Shown in pieces: positions 44,109 through 57,230 of a stretch of DNA of 64,000 nt. Both the position numbers and the translations under genes were made by a program. Every line of letters starts with the position of its first letter. Position 1 is the first letter of the stretch. Below the pieces are notes generated by a model that was given only the letters and a program-made list of their open reading frames with translations, made no database searches and was not told the origin of the DNA. The stretch is from Diplocarpon mali. Its lineage: Eukaryota > Ascomycota > Leotiomycetes > Helotiales > Drepanopezizaceae. The stretch covers positions 6,785 through 70,784 of the forward strand of contig JAENRP010000165.1 of NCBI GenBank assembly GCA_024741835.1, given 5' to 3'.

Positions 44109-47100
44109 ATGCGCGTCGGTATTCGAGAACAGCTGGGAGCCGTGATACTCCTAACATCACTGGTACCGCTGGCCGTGTTGTCAATCGCAGTAGTATGCAT
44201 TCATTCTCACTTGCCTCCGATATCTTCGAAATGGTGTCTTGGATATGACATCGAGGGATCATGTCTTCAGATCCGATATCTGAACTCCCTCTACTGAATA
44301 GAGTAAGGCTAATATGGTCACAGTGGATCAATAACAAGGACTTTGTGGTCAACATCACATCCCAGGATTTAAGCCTCACTGCAAGCTTGAAGGCCAGCCA
44401 GATTGCCTCCAATCTAGCTCTCATCCAAGCGACATGTGCTACAATCGTATCCAGGATAGTGCTGAATTCGGCATTGAAGTCGTACTACAGAGGAGATGAT
44501 GTGCCAACGAACTGGACGTCGTCGCTGAGCGACATAGGCACTGCTTTGGACAGTACGTTCACCATACTGATGCGTGCACTTTAGACGATCCGCAAGCTGA
44601 GGTTGTGCTCATGTTGGCCGGTTCTCATCATATCTGCGTGATCCTCTACTGATTCTTTCTACTGGCAGGTGGTGGTTACTCATCGTTGCTTCAAATTACC
44701 GTCTTCTCGCGGAACTCCACGACCGGGGAGAATGGGAGCGAAAATTCCTCAAATGTTCTACTCAGGGCAACAGCGCCGAATACTGGCATCGTTCTAACAA
44801 CCAAGTACTCGAATGGCTCGAATGCGATGCTGGGGGATGACTCGGATCTCGGATATCCAATGGCGCTTTATCCTAACATTACCTATACGAAAATCGATGC
44901 CCTAGACCCAATGGATCCTTCAGTCAGCGCAACCAGGGCAACTGCATTCAGCGATTTTCCTCTGAACAGAACATCTCAACTTCTCCTAGGTCCGGTTCGA
45001 GTCAACGACTCTTACGCCCTCTTGTCTCTCACCTTGCCGATTACCGACAACTCGAACAAGTCAAATGTACTCGCATACATGACTGTCGTAGCGGCAGCAA
45101 CATCTCTCATCAGCGTGATAGAGTCTCGCGAAGGATTGGCCAAGACGGGCATTGCCTTGCTTGTGGGGCCTAGCAGAAGGGAAAATTTGTTTCGATATGA
45201 GCAACGCCCTTCTAACGAAAATTATGCAGCCAACCCTGACGTTATCGGTGAAGCAATCGTCAAGTTTGTATTCGATCCCCCGGCAAACCACTCCGACCGA
45301 CATAAGAAATATTTGTAAGCTCCACGGCCTCTGAAAAAAGCATACCTCCTTGATGGTTATCACTCTAACCTTGATAGGCAAAATCTCACCGATTTAGGAT
45401 CTTCGAACTTTAGCTTGAAGTCGTATCCAGCTGCCGTGGATGGATTTGCGAGTCCCTCAATGTAAGTCCAATCAATTGTTTACTTTATTTTTCCATCTGC
45501 TCCATGAGTTTGGAGTTTGCACTGGCCTTAAAACCCACTATATCAAGTGTTCGGCGGCCGACTTCAAAACTCTCAGCAAGTGTCACTTGATTAGCGGCAC
45601 AATAAAGTATGATTCGGAATGCCGACCAAGCCGTATTCCTAGGTTAGCAACCTTGAACCTCTGCTGAGTGTTGTTGTGTGCCGTTGTAGGTTGCTGGTGT
45701 AAGGAGAGGAGCTTCAAAAGGGATCCTAGAGGGCTGATCTCTACGGTTGACTGACTTTATAATCATTCACAGGTCTGCGAACAACGCCGGCAGTGAATTG
45801 ACGACGCGCAATGAGCAGGGCGATAAAGTCGCTGTGGGATACGCAAGGCCAGACAGCAGTCTTGTGTCGTGGCTTCTCATTATCGAGCAAACCCACGCAG
45901 AAGCATGGTCTCCTATCGAGACACTCCGAACAATTGTTCTTGCATGTGTTTTCGGAACTGTTGGGCTGATCTTGATTGTGGTATTTCCGATGGCCCATTA
46001 TGGCGTGCGTCCAATTCGAAGATTGCGGGATGCCACAGAAAAATCCATCGCCCCACCTGGTTATACGCCAAATGGAAGCATTAGGAGCGACAGAGACGAG
46101 TATGACTGCTCTGGTGACGAATCGGGGAGCTTAGAGCATAGAAATAGCGACTTGCAGCGTTCCAAGAAAGGGTTTTTTATGCGCCTGAAAAATCTGACTC
46201 CTGTCCCACGGCGTAAAACCCGTACCGAGCGTCATGAGGATGAGAGGAGGAGGGTCTTCAAAATCCCAGGGAAAGTGCGCGATCGCAAGCACTTCGTCAC
46301 CGATGAGCTGACAGAGTTGACTTGTAAGGACTCGCTTATTCCTGTTTGCGTGCGTGTTCTAACCATATCAGGCACGTTCAATGACATGTCCGATGAACTC
46401 CTGTTACAATATTCCAATCTAGAACGAAAAGTTCTCGAACGTACAGCAGAGCTTGAGATCAGCAAGAGAGCTGCCGAGGCCGCAAATGAGAGCAAGACTT
46501 TGTTCATTGCAAATATCTCTCACGAACTGAAGACACCTTTGAATGGCATTCTAGGCATGTGTGCTGTTTGCATGGGCGAGGATGATCTGCCAAAAATCAA
46601 GCGAAGTCTTGGGATCGTTTACAAGTCTGGAGACTTACTGCTACATCTGCTCAACGACCTCCTGCTTTTCAGCAAGAATCAAATTGGCCAGCAACTGAGC
46701 CTAGAAGAGAAGGAGTTTCGTCTCTCAGACGTCAAAACTCAGATACTCACGATATTTGCAAAACAAGTCCAGGAGGGCAAGATAAATTTTAGCGTCAAAT
46801 TCCTGAGCACCGATGCCGACCCTGACCAAGAGCCTGGCCGGAAGCCGTTGCCTGCACTTGGCCCAGGAGGCATAGGACGGTTGAAAGATCGTACGTTTTC
46901 TCCGAGCATTCCTCCCTCCAAATTTACACTCAAAGGCTTAATGCATGATCCTCCATCGACATGCTTCTCAACTGCTGAGTTGATCCTAGCGCTCTGAAAA
47001 CACTTTTCGAAGAAGCAATACTAACTTCGAGTTCTTCCTCCAGTCTTCCTTTGGGGTGACCAGCATCGTATACTTCAAGTCATTATCAACCTGGTTAGTA

Positions 47101-48832
47101 ACAGTCTAAAGTTTACTCCCGAGGGCGGGAGGGTAGAGGTTCGCATCAAATGTCTTGGAGAAGCAGAAACACTCTCGGATGGCAACAGAAACTCACTGGG
47201 GTCCAAGCAAAGCTCTCAACGTAACTCGAGAATCCGACATCAAAAAGAATCTGGCTCCAATACATCTCAAACTTTACAACTACCTCACAGCCCATCGCAA
47301 CCAGTCGGTACGGCTCTGCTCATCAATCCTATGGACCCCAAAGCCACGTCGCGGCTACAGTATCAAGAAAGGCCTCAAACGCCCCCGCCGCCTAATTCCC
47401 GAACGTTGGTATTCCAATTCGAGGTCGAGGATACTGGACCAGGGATTCCAGAGCAGTTGAAAGACCGGGTTTTCGAGCCTTTCGTTCAAGGAGATCTGGG
47501 ACTAAGCAAAAAGTATGGTGGTACTGGACTTGGACTTAGTATATGTTCTCAACTAGCCGGGCTGATGGGAGGCAACATAACTCTTGCCGACGTTGAACCC
47601 CACGGATCAATCTTCACGATGAGACTACCCCTTAAGCATATCAAATCTCGGGCCCCGTCAATCTCAAGTTCTGACGTACACGGCTCGAAACCCCCTAGTA
47701 CCTACAGCAATGATGGCAATCGACCAACCTCCAAGATATCAGGAGATGCGAGTCCAAATAGAGATTTTGAGAAAGATTCCCAGCCTCGACTCGTTGGCCT
47801 GAGCCAACCCTTTTTCGCTTCAGCGTCACCGCATTCGGCCACCCCTTGCAAAGACTCAAAGAATAAACTTGCTACGATGTCCAAGGCCGCTTTAAAGGAA
47901 CCTGGATCGAAATTTCGCGTTCTTGTAGCAGAGGTACGTATCCCGGGCAGTTGTTTTGGTTTTTTGCCGTACACTCTTCTTTCACTGTAGTCCTATAATA
48001 TCACGCGACGCAGGTTTGATGCGATTAAAATTCCCATGACCCCTGAGAATTGGATCTAGAGTACTTTTGACGCCGCAGTCTATGACACAGGAATCATGAC
48101 ATACTCAATAGATTCAGAACGCCTAATGAAATGCATTCACAGATCGAGCTTTCCTCTTCACATGCTGACTTGACTCCTGATGCAGGACAACCTGATTAAC
48201 ATTGAAATCGTGCTGCGGTCAGTCTCCTTGTCGTCTATTGCCTCTAGCTTTCCACGCCGAGACTAATACATCCTTAGTATGCTTAAACTCGAGGATATCT
48301 ATGATGTCGTGGTGGCGAAAGACGGCCAGGAAGCCTATGATCAAGTCAAAGAGAGCATGTCCAGGGGAGAATACTTCGATCTTATCTTCATGGATGTCCA
48401 GGTCAGTGTTTTTCAACATGCTTAGCCGGCAACGACAGTTCTGACATATTGAAAAGATGCCAAATCTTGATGGACTTCAAAGTACAAGGTTAATTCGTCA
48501 GATGGGATACTCGGCTCCAATCGTGGCTCTAACTGCTTTTGCGGAAGAGAGCAATGTGAAGGACTGTTACGACTCTGGAATGGATATGTTCCTGAGGTAA
48601 GTTACCAAGCCGTTGTCTATTTTCGGCCCACCAACATCTTCTTAGTAAACCGATTCGACGGCCAGCCCTCAAACAGATACTGAAAAAGTTTGCAACGATT
48701 CCCGAAGAGACAGAGTCTCCGACGGAGACCAGCAAGAGCAGTAGTTCACCCCCTGGAGTCGATACCTCTGCTCCACCAAGCAAAAAACCCGGGGGGAAAG
48801 TTGCCGGCGGTTCGTCATCTCCCCCCTTGTGA
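44109..48832 (+). CDS. SLN1: Sln1-type hybrid histidine kinase (osmosensor)
   Basis: Eleven exons: 44109-44192, 44324-44552, 44669-45314, 45378-45461, 45773-46323, 46372-46890, 47044-47933, 48186-48217, 48278-48401, 48457-48596, 48646-48832; 1161 residues. This is the fungal group VI kinase that signals through a Ypd1-Ssk1 phosphorelay to the HOG MAP kinase pathway. TM1 lies in [20 protein letters not shown] and following residues. A Ser/Asn-rich outer domain with many sequons runs to about 400, and TM2 is at about 402-424. HAMP ([13 protein letters not shown]) follows. The H-box [15 protein letters not shown] has phospho-His at about 582. The ATPase has [19 protein letters not shown] and [10 protein letters not shown]. 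The receiver begins VAEDN, with Asp about 1051 in FMDVQMP and the conserved Lys in SKPIRRP. Intron 46324-46371 is stop-free and 48 bp, so it stays open if retained. Confidence 0.95.
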
Positions 48833-50157
48833 TCTTTTGAAAATACCCGCATCTGCGTTCGATTCTATCCGCGGAGGAATGTGTTTGGTTACAAGTACCT
48901 CCACCGGATGTTTGAGTAGAAACCTTTTAATGTTCAAGAATACCCACGGCTTTCCTTTGTCTACCCAAACGCGCGACAGCGCAAACATTGCGGAGGAGCA
49001 GCGTACTTGCAGATTACCAAAGGGCGTACATTGGGTCTGATATTGTCGACTTTGCATGAATCGTACTTGAGCGAGCGAGCTTTCCAGGAATTCGGGGATG
49101 TGGAGCGGAGAACAGGCAACACAGGACTGTTTTGGGCAATCTCCTGCTGCGATGTAAATGTATGGGGAGGGCACGCCGTGCAATATGCAAGATGTGCAGA
49201 GAGGAGTTCCGGATGGGGGTATGAGGAATTTGGAATGGCAATGAATAGCGATCTTCCGCGGGCCTTCGTGCGATTGACGGAGCAAGAAATCAGCCAAGGA
49301 CACTGAGTGATGTACGAGAAAAGCGGTCTGGATGGCTTGTCGAGGCCCCCATGATACGTATCTTGCTGGGCTCTTCCGCACAGCACGTCCGGGAGCCCGT
49401 GGTCTCCGGGGTCCAAAGCGAGGCCCTCCACAGCCTGCTGGGCCAGACAAATGTAACATAGTCGTGCAGCCAAACATCTTTCCAAGTGCAAGGGCAAGCT
49501 GGGATTCTCGCAGTTTGGGAACACCCTTCGTAGCGGAGGGGAATATATGGCCTGTGAGGCATGACACCGTCACTTGTCTGTCGTGGGTACCAGGTATATC
49601 GGACTGTACGGAAGTACAAAAGGTAGGTAAGCGTCGCGCATTCTTGCCTCAGCCCTCACTACAAAGAAGATCCCGAGAAAGGTGCGAAGCCCGTTGCGAC
49701 AAGGACCAGGCGTGGGGTCGAAATCCACCGTGGATGTCGCATATCGGCATCGAGGGACGTCGATGTCGAGATACTCCGGATCGAAACGTCGACGACAAGA
49801 ATCTGCGACCCGCTGCGTGGCGTGTTTCGGTAATTCGTACTCACCATGAGATGCAATGCCGACCGTCGGCTTTCCGCATTCGCGAACTATGTCCGAGGCG
49901 CAGGCTTTCTGCCCTTCGCCCTCCCTCTCTGTGTTGCCTTCATGCCTCGTCTCTACCCCGCCATCAGCGCAATCCAGCTAGACACAGCTACCAACATCCG
50001 ACGAAAACTACTCAGATCATACATCAAAAAGCCGCCGCCACTTTCTTTCTCTTCTTCCGCGAGTCCTTCTCAGCCTACGAGATAACTCAAATCTCTGGTC
50101 CTAGACATCAAGGTCCTCACCCACAAACCCCTTACTGACCACCAGAAATCCGCCAGG
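48833..50157. promoter_or_regulatory. Upstream region of class III alcohol dehydrogenase
   Basis: 1.3 kb. Long overlapping frames occur on both strands (49332-50138 plus; 49573-48815 minus), but neither shows any domain, and their residue make-up looks random. The last 250 bp before the start are CT- and CA-rich, a typical highly expressed fungal 5' UTR. Confidence 0.5.
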
Positions 50158-51672
<1,515 letters not shown>

Positions 51673-52284
51673 ATTCTCGTCGACAGACAATGGAATAATT
51701 TGTCAACTGTTTATCAAATCGAGCAGAGACTCGACGTCACAGGCGAGACTACGAGTGTCGAAAGCGTCCGTCCATATGTAAATTGAAATGGCAATTTTAC
51801 TGATGAAGCTACGTTTTGGCACTGTACATGTTTATGCTGTACCGTCGGTGTGGTTGACATTGTTTTCAAGTGATATTTTGATGTCGTACCTCTGCCCGCT
51901 CCTATTTCGGGATTCTCTTCGGTTCTGCTCGACTACGATTCCTGGCAAAAGTCATATCTCATTGAAGCCAAGTCGCGTAACTCATACTACCGACCCTCTC
52001 CCGATCATCCAAGGTTCATTGAGGCTGGCCAGGGGCCCGCTAACACAACTCCAATAGCTTCATCATCAGCATAGGATACATAGGAATCACACAAAAACTT
52101 GCACAAGTCAAACTTGATGCGAATAAAAAAAATGGGATCCATATTACTTACGAGCCGAGGCTCGTAGTCAGAGCATCATACGCCCGCTAAAATCGCCAAA
52201 GTCGCAGGAAGGTTGCAAGTACAAGCACGGTTGATGCCCCAGCCAAACGCCGCAAACCCCGTTCACAAATCCATGCATGCCAAT
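51673..52284. other. Convergent 3' intergenic region
   Basis: About 600 bp between the dehydrogenase and AN1 protein stops. A poly-A/poly-AT patch lies near 52125-52131; no gene or RNA recognised. Confidence 0.5.
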
Positions 52285-52946
52285 CTAGATACCCTTAATA
52301 ACATGCGTTCGCTCGGCGTTGAGCTGCGCGGCATTTCGGTCGTGGGACTCCTTCTTGCACTGTCACCCAACACGTTAGCCCGGACTTTCTCATCGATTCC
52401 AACTAGCCACTATTGCAAATTTGTATTTCTACCAACAAAAGGAGAAGAACTTACGTCTTCCAAGCCATCGCACTTATGGTCCTCGAGCAAGCGGTGAGTA
52501 CCACAGTAATGCCCTTTGCAGAATCCGCAGTCGCCAATGATTCTCTGCGCCCCCTCCCTACAGTCCTTGAACGTGCACCTGATCTTTTTGGGTGGCATGC
52601 CTCCCTTCAGGGGCACGGCGAGGTGGAGAGTCGTCTCGCGGGTAATGTTGTAGTCCGCCAGAGTTCTAAAAGACGCCAGGTGCTTGCCGGCGTACACGAG
52701 ATGGAGGTCGGACTCGGGGAGGCAGGTTCGCACGGAGAGGAGGGTGACGAGGTTGTGTACTGAAAGGCCTACCGGCACGCTCATGGGGAATGCTGGAGAG
52801 CCGGTGGTTAGCGAGATGGCCTAGTTCTTGCGTGTGTGCTCGATGGGGGGAGGCTTACTGTCGCCAGCGATGTTCTTGACAAAAATTTGCATTGTCTCGG
52901 TGACTTCTGGGGATTGGGATCGCGAGCTGGAGACAGAGGAAGGCAT
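52285..52946 (-). CDS. Ubiquitin-like / AN1 zinc-finger protein
   Basis: Three exons on the minus strand, 52946-52859, 52792-52455 and 52359-52285, give 166 residues. After a Ser-rich N terminus comes a ubiquitin-like domain starting MQIFVKNIAGDTFPMSVPVG, with LVYAGKHLASFRTLADYNI and LHLAVPLKGG as its typical tail. An AN1 zinc finger follows: CTFKDC, GDCGFCKGHYCGTH, LEDHKC, with all eight expected Cys/His ligands. The protein ends KESHDRNAAQLNAERTHVI plus KGI. Such UBL-AN1 proteins link to proteasome or Cdc48-dependent stress responses; that role is inferred from architecture. A long overlapping frame in another phase (53244-52855) begins upstream of this start. Confidence 0.9.
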
Positions 52947-54527
52947 GGTTGCGGAAGAGATCTGGTTGTCCGGAAGTCAAGGAGTCGTGAGGCCGTATGA
53001 GTCGTCTTGAGGGAAGAGCTGTTTGGTCAAAGCGTGGTGCTGGGTCGAGTCGATGGGGGGATCCGAGGAAGACGGGCGTGCTGGAGGATTCGAGAATGAT
53101 TGTGTTTGGAGGAGCAGTGGTCAAGTTAGCAGCCGGGAGAGGAGTTTGGGAGTTTTGGAGTTTGGAGTCTGGTGAGCTCGCGGGTTGGCGGGTTGAAGAA
53201 GGGAAAGGGTGTAGTTGGGAGGATGGGGGTTGCTTCGTAGCCATATATCTATCGGTGGACGCGGCTAGTCAGCGGTGGCACGTGCAGTTAGTAATATTGG
53301 GTGTCTGGTTAGCGGTCACTTCTAGCGCCCGCCACTCGCATCGCTAATATAATCCTACACCGGTTGGGTAAAGTATGGTGCAGTACACCGCACAGTACTG
53401 ACATGGACGGGCCTGGACTCAACTCTGTATAAGATGGTCAGTTGTTCGCTCCTGACATATCTCACGTGAACCTGTCCAGAGCTACTTTGTAAGTGGCTAT
53501 ACCTGCTTCTCGTCATTACGGTATCGAGCGCGAGAGAGGGATCCACTCGTTACCGCAAGGCCGTACTTCGTCGCAGGCGTAATAAACACCACGTGCAAGT
53601 ACACCACGTGAAAGTATTTGCAAACTCACAGGCCCTCCTGATGGAAAACACCATCCCTGGGATTGACGCCGGTGTGTTTGTATTACGCCTGCGGCGGAGT
53701 ATATCGTCTGTCGCTACGAACTGGTGTCATACTAGTAACAAGTACCTCTCGATGCTACCTCCCAGTGCCAAATGACGATGTCACACCAGGGAATTCCGAC
53801 ACTCGTCCAGCTGCCTCGAACCTCGGGCCTGGCTGAATGAATAAATACCCCGGGTTGTCGAGTGGCAGAGTAACATCTCCATGCAGCAAATGCCCCGGTC
53901 CGGAATCTCGAGATTGCCTCCAAATCATTCCTGTCATGCGAAAGCTTCCCCTCAGGAGCAGCCCGAAACCTCGGACCCGACGGCCCTCTTACTCGGTCTG
54001 AGTTTAAAGGGGTGGCCGCGGCACCCGCTCGGCTCGTCTCATCCGGAGATCAAATAGACTTCAACATATTCTCTGTACTGCGCGGCGTAATGGTTTGCAG
54101 TAATGATTTGCCTTGGCCTGAGAAATGCCAGAATCAAAACAGGTCTTGCCATGAGATTATTAGTAGTCAGTTCCAAGTAAAGCCCAAATTTAGACCCATC
54201 GAGAGCACTGCGCGGGATGCTGCTCATCTCAGTCTCGCAGTGGGTTTTCTTGGATTGGTCGTTATAGAGGAGAGGGGGGGGAGGAGGGTGCGTGATAGTA
54301 AAGGTGGACGATGCAAAAGGTTGCTTTTGTCACATAAAACAGGCACAGGCTAATCTATTCTCGCGGCAAGGACTTGTGATGGCCGGTATATCAGAAATCC
54401 TTTTTTCCATTTCCGCTGTTGAAGCCGTCTGTTTCTCGATATGCGCAAGGGTGCAGCTCGGGGAGATTTATGTAGTTGTCACCAGCAAGGTATTATTAGG
54501 CTGTAGCCTGTAGCGATTCGGGTCTAT
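52947..54527. other. Start of the second gene-poor island
   Basis: About 1.6 kb with no supported gene. The first 300 bp hold the AN1 gene promoter and the overlapping out-of-phase frame that starts at 53244. Beyond that only short frames without resemblance are present, and the sequence becomes AT-richer to the right. Confidence 0.5.
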
Positions 54528-55199
54528 AGGAGACGACGACACATCACCTGTACCCGGTGTCTCCTACGAACCTGCAGACTCTTTAAGAGTCTGCAGAGCC
54601 GAGATTGAGTCCTTTCGATTACCAAAAAATCATACCCCAAGTCGAATAAAGCCAGAGCTTTCGAAATCGTCGAAATGAAAAAATCTTCTCTCTACTATAC
54701 TACCTCTTAAAAAATACCCTTTACTTTCGACCTCCACCTGCATACTTTGAAATTATTTAAATATATACCTGCGACTAAAGGGAAGGCTTCATAGAAAATA
54801 TAAAGGAGAAAAGGGCAGTTTATAGTATATAAGGAGTAGGAAGAGGTGGAGAAGGAAAAGGATATATTTCGACAATTTCATATAAAGTCGATAAGGGTTG
54901 TGATCGAGAGCCGCCGCCAACTAGTAAGACGCGTGATAAAATTAAATAGATAGCCGCTACTAGCGTAAAGGGCTTGTGCTAGATAGAGAACCTATGGCGA
55001 CTATATTATCAAGGCACCCTTCGAGAAAGCACTCGCTTGAGGCTTAGAGAGAATAACTATCGGCTGAGGCATAGGTTAGAGTCTTATCTAAGGAATCGGG
55101 AGCCACGTATATAACAGGCTGAATAGTGAATCGCAAGGAGTTTTTCATATTAGTTTTCTCCTTATACCTAAACCAAATATAGCGTCTGCCGTTCGTGCT
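54528..55199 (+). repeat. Dispersed repeat, copy B (degenerate, RIP-like)
   Basis: Diverged copy of 24483-25135 in the same orientation, 30 kb away. Near its left end it has an inverted pair TAGGAGAC ... GTCTCCTA and, just inside, a perfect palindrome GCAGACTCTTTAAGAGTCTGC (10-bp arms, 1-nt centre). The frame seen in copy A is broken here by stops. Differences from copy A are mainly transitions. No transposase or reverse transcriptase could be recognised. Confidence 0.75.
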
Positions 55200-55589
55200 A
55201 TATAGTTTAGAACTCAATATATGACGTTAGGAGGAAAGGAAAACAATTCGACTCTATGAGCCAGAAACGGAGGTCTCTTTCGTCCCGCTCTAAGCTGCAG
55301 GGACTGTCATCACAGTAGACTGTTACTATAAGCAATGCAACGCCATGTTATCCGTGCAGTAAATCAGTCTATAATACCTGTGTTGTTTCGACACATACTC
55401 AAATGATAGAGCCAGAATTGATCAAGAAGGTTCGACTTGCTGTACATAACAGATATAAGCACAGGGGCTTGGAGACTGATCCAACCATTTAGAGATGTGG
55501 ATATTCTGCGACATGATCTCTTCAAATCGCAGGAAAAGAAATATGATAAAACTATCAATACTAATCCTCTAGGATAATCTATTGCGAGC
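55200..55589. other. AT-rich spacer between repeat blocks
   Basis: About 390 bp with no credible frame, RNA gene or further repeat. Confidence 0.45.
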
Positions 55590-56100
55590 TCATTGAGCAA
55601 GTACTTTTCCTATCGAACACTACCTCCCCCGCCCCCGGCTTAAACGCTACATTGTTATTCGCCTTGGCCACCGCCACTGCCTCTCACATTCAAACCAAGG
55701 GGGTAGGTGGTATGAATTAAGCGAGATCCAAAGGGACCTCATCACCAGGTCGCTGAAACTTCCAGACAGTAGGGGGAAAGTTCGTAGGATCAAATACAAA
55801 AAATGTCTTGAAACACTTGAATCCGACGCTGGTTATCTGTTGCACACACGCTTGGTACATTTTTGACGAGCTGTGCCCCACGAGCCCCCGAGTTCTCTAT
55901 GGCGTACGCTGGGTACATTTTCGTGCGTACGTCTTCGCTGAGATATTTCAATGTGTAGTACATGCAACATACATCGGCGCGGTATCTTCCTTGGTGCGCT
56001 AGTATATGGTTCTCTGCTTGAGAACTATACCGTCCGTGCCTATAGGTAGCTGGCACCCCGGTAAGCAATTCTTCGTAGGCATAACGTCGTATTCATGACA
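55590..56100 (-). pseudogene. Decayed gene-like repeat, copy 1
   Basis: On the minus strand an open C-terminal piece reads SVGFKCFKTFFVFDP and then WKFQRPGDEVPLDLA, with a stop at 55719-55717. In the same frame further upstream, TAG and TGA stops appear, so the gene is broken. The segment aligns with 56790-57230, in the order: AAGCGAGATC-like motif, AATGTCTTGAA / AGTGTCTTGAA, then GCGCGGTATCTTCC / GCGCCGGTACAGTATTTCC. I do not recognise the protein family. Confidence 0.5.
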
Positions 56101-56382
56101 AGGATTATTCGCAATCCATAATGAAAGATACTTTAGGACAGTAATGTGAAGTGTGTATGCTAAAAGCCGAGCAGCAACAATAACATCCATCGCACAATCA
56201 TAATCCACCGTCCTCGAGAGTGAAACAAACCCCCCGATGAGAAATACACTACTTTTATCTATTCTTATGGTTTGGAGCACTCATTAAAGCCCGACATGCC
56301 TCACTTGCTACTCTGGGTGGTAAGAGTTCCTACTTCTCGCCCTGGTCTCGATCCACCGTACTCTGGAGAGTAGGAAAGAGAG

Positions 56383-56528
56383 TAAGCAAGTACGTTTTCT
56401 TAAACAGTAGAATAGTAAATGAAGCGAGATCCGGGGATGAAAGAAGATAAATCCTGCTACGTTGCAAAATCTGCTGAGAAGGGGAAAGAAGTATCGTAGA
56501 GTTGAAGAAAAAGCAAATAACCTTTTAC
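56383..56528 (-). repeat. Decayed gene-like repeat, partial copy 3
   Basis: Partial direct repeat of 56790-56930. Shared words are AAGCAAGTAC, GAGATC, AGATAAATCCT / AAATAAATCCT and AAAGAAGTAT / AAAAAGTAT, with many transitions and small gaps between them. No open frame. Confidence 0.6.
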
Positions 56529-56789
56529 ATGGTCTGACGACTCTCAGGAATTAGTATGTTGATTTCTTAAGTGATTTTTGTATTACACTACAGCCAATTT
56601 TAATGAGCCCCCAGGTCCACTATATGCAGAATCTTTTCAGTCGAAATATCCAGTACACAATAAGCGTCAGTGCTGTCTTTTCCTAGATACTTCAATATAC
56701 GTCTCTCTACTAAGATTCTATTTCAACTTATACTAAACTAGTGTTTAGTGTGTAACCTTCGTAGACGCTACGTTATATCCTTAAAGGCT

Positions 56790-57230
56790 TAAGCAAGTAC
56801 TGGCATCTGTTGAAAATGAACTAAGAGAGATCTAGGGAAGAAGAAAATAAATCCTAGCTTAACGCAAGGTTGTAGAACTTCCTAAAAAGAGCAAAAAGTA
56901 TTATCAAGCTGGATAAAATAACTCTCTCACAGGCTTGCTCCAATCTTTTAGTGTCTTGAACTTGTCCAGTCTTCCGACAACCAGACAACATCCTTTATAA
57001 ATATTTCATTTATTTCCAGCCGTCTTTCGCGAGCCTCAAGGTCTTCTACGGCTTGCGGAATTTCCTACTGACAGCATATTATTAACTAAACACATTCACG
57101 AGCTGCTCAATGTGCGCCGGTACAGTATTTCCTCGGGTGTGCTAATGGATAGTTCTTTACTTGGTACCATACGTACTTATGCAACTAGTATTTAGAAAGT
57201 ACTTCGTATTTTCAAGAAGAATTTGAGCAA
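56790..57230 (-). pseudogene. Decayed gene-like repeat, copy 2
   Basis: Most strongly mutated member of the local family, alignable with copy 1 (55590-56100) and copy 3 (56383-56528). The frame that corresponds to copy 1 contains several stops. AT-rich, with transition-type differences, as expected after repeat-induced point mutation. Confidence 0.5.

Noticed and set aside
48815..49573. 252-codon minus-strand frame upstream of the dehydrogenase gene
   Set aside because: No domain, no conserved-looking block, and overlapped by an equally long plus-strand frame; composition looks random.
49332..50138. 268-codon plus-strand frame running into the dehydrogenase 5' UTR
   Set aside because: Low-quality residue composition, no family resemblance, ends just before the real start; probably chance in GC-rich DNA.
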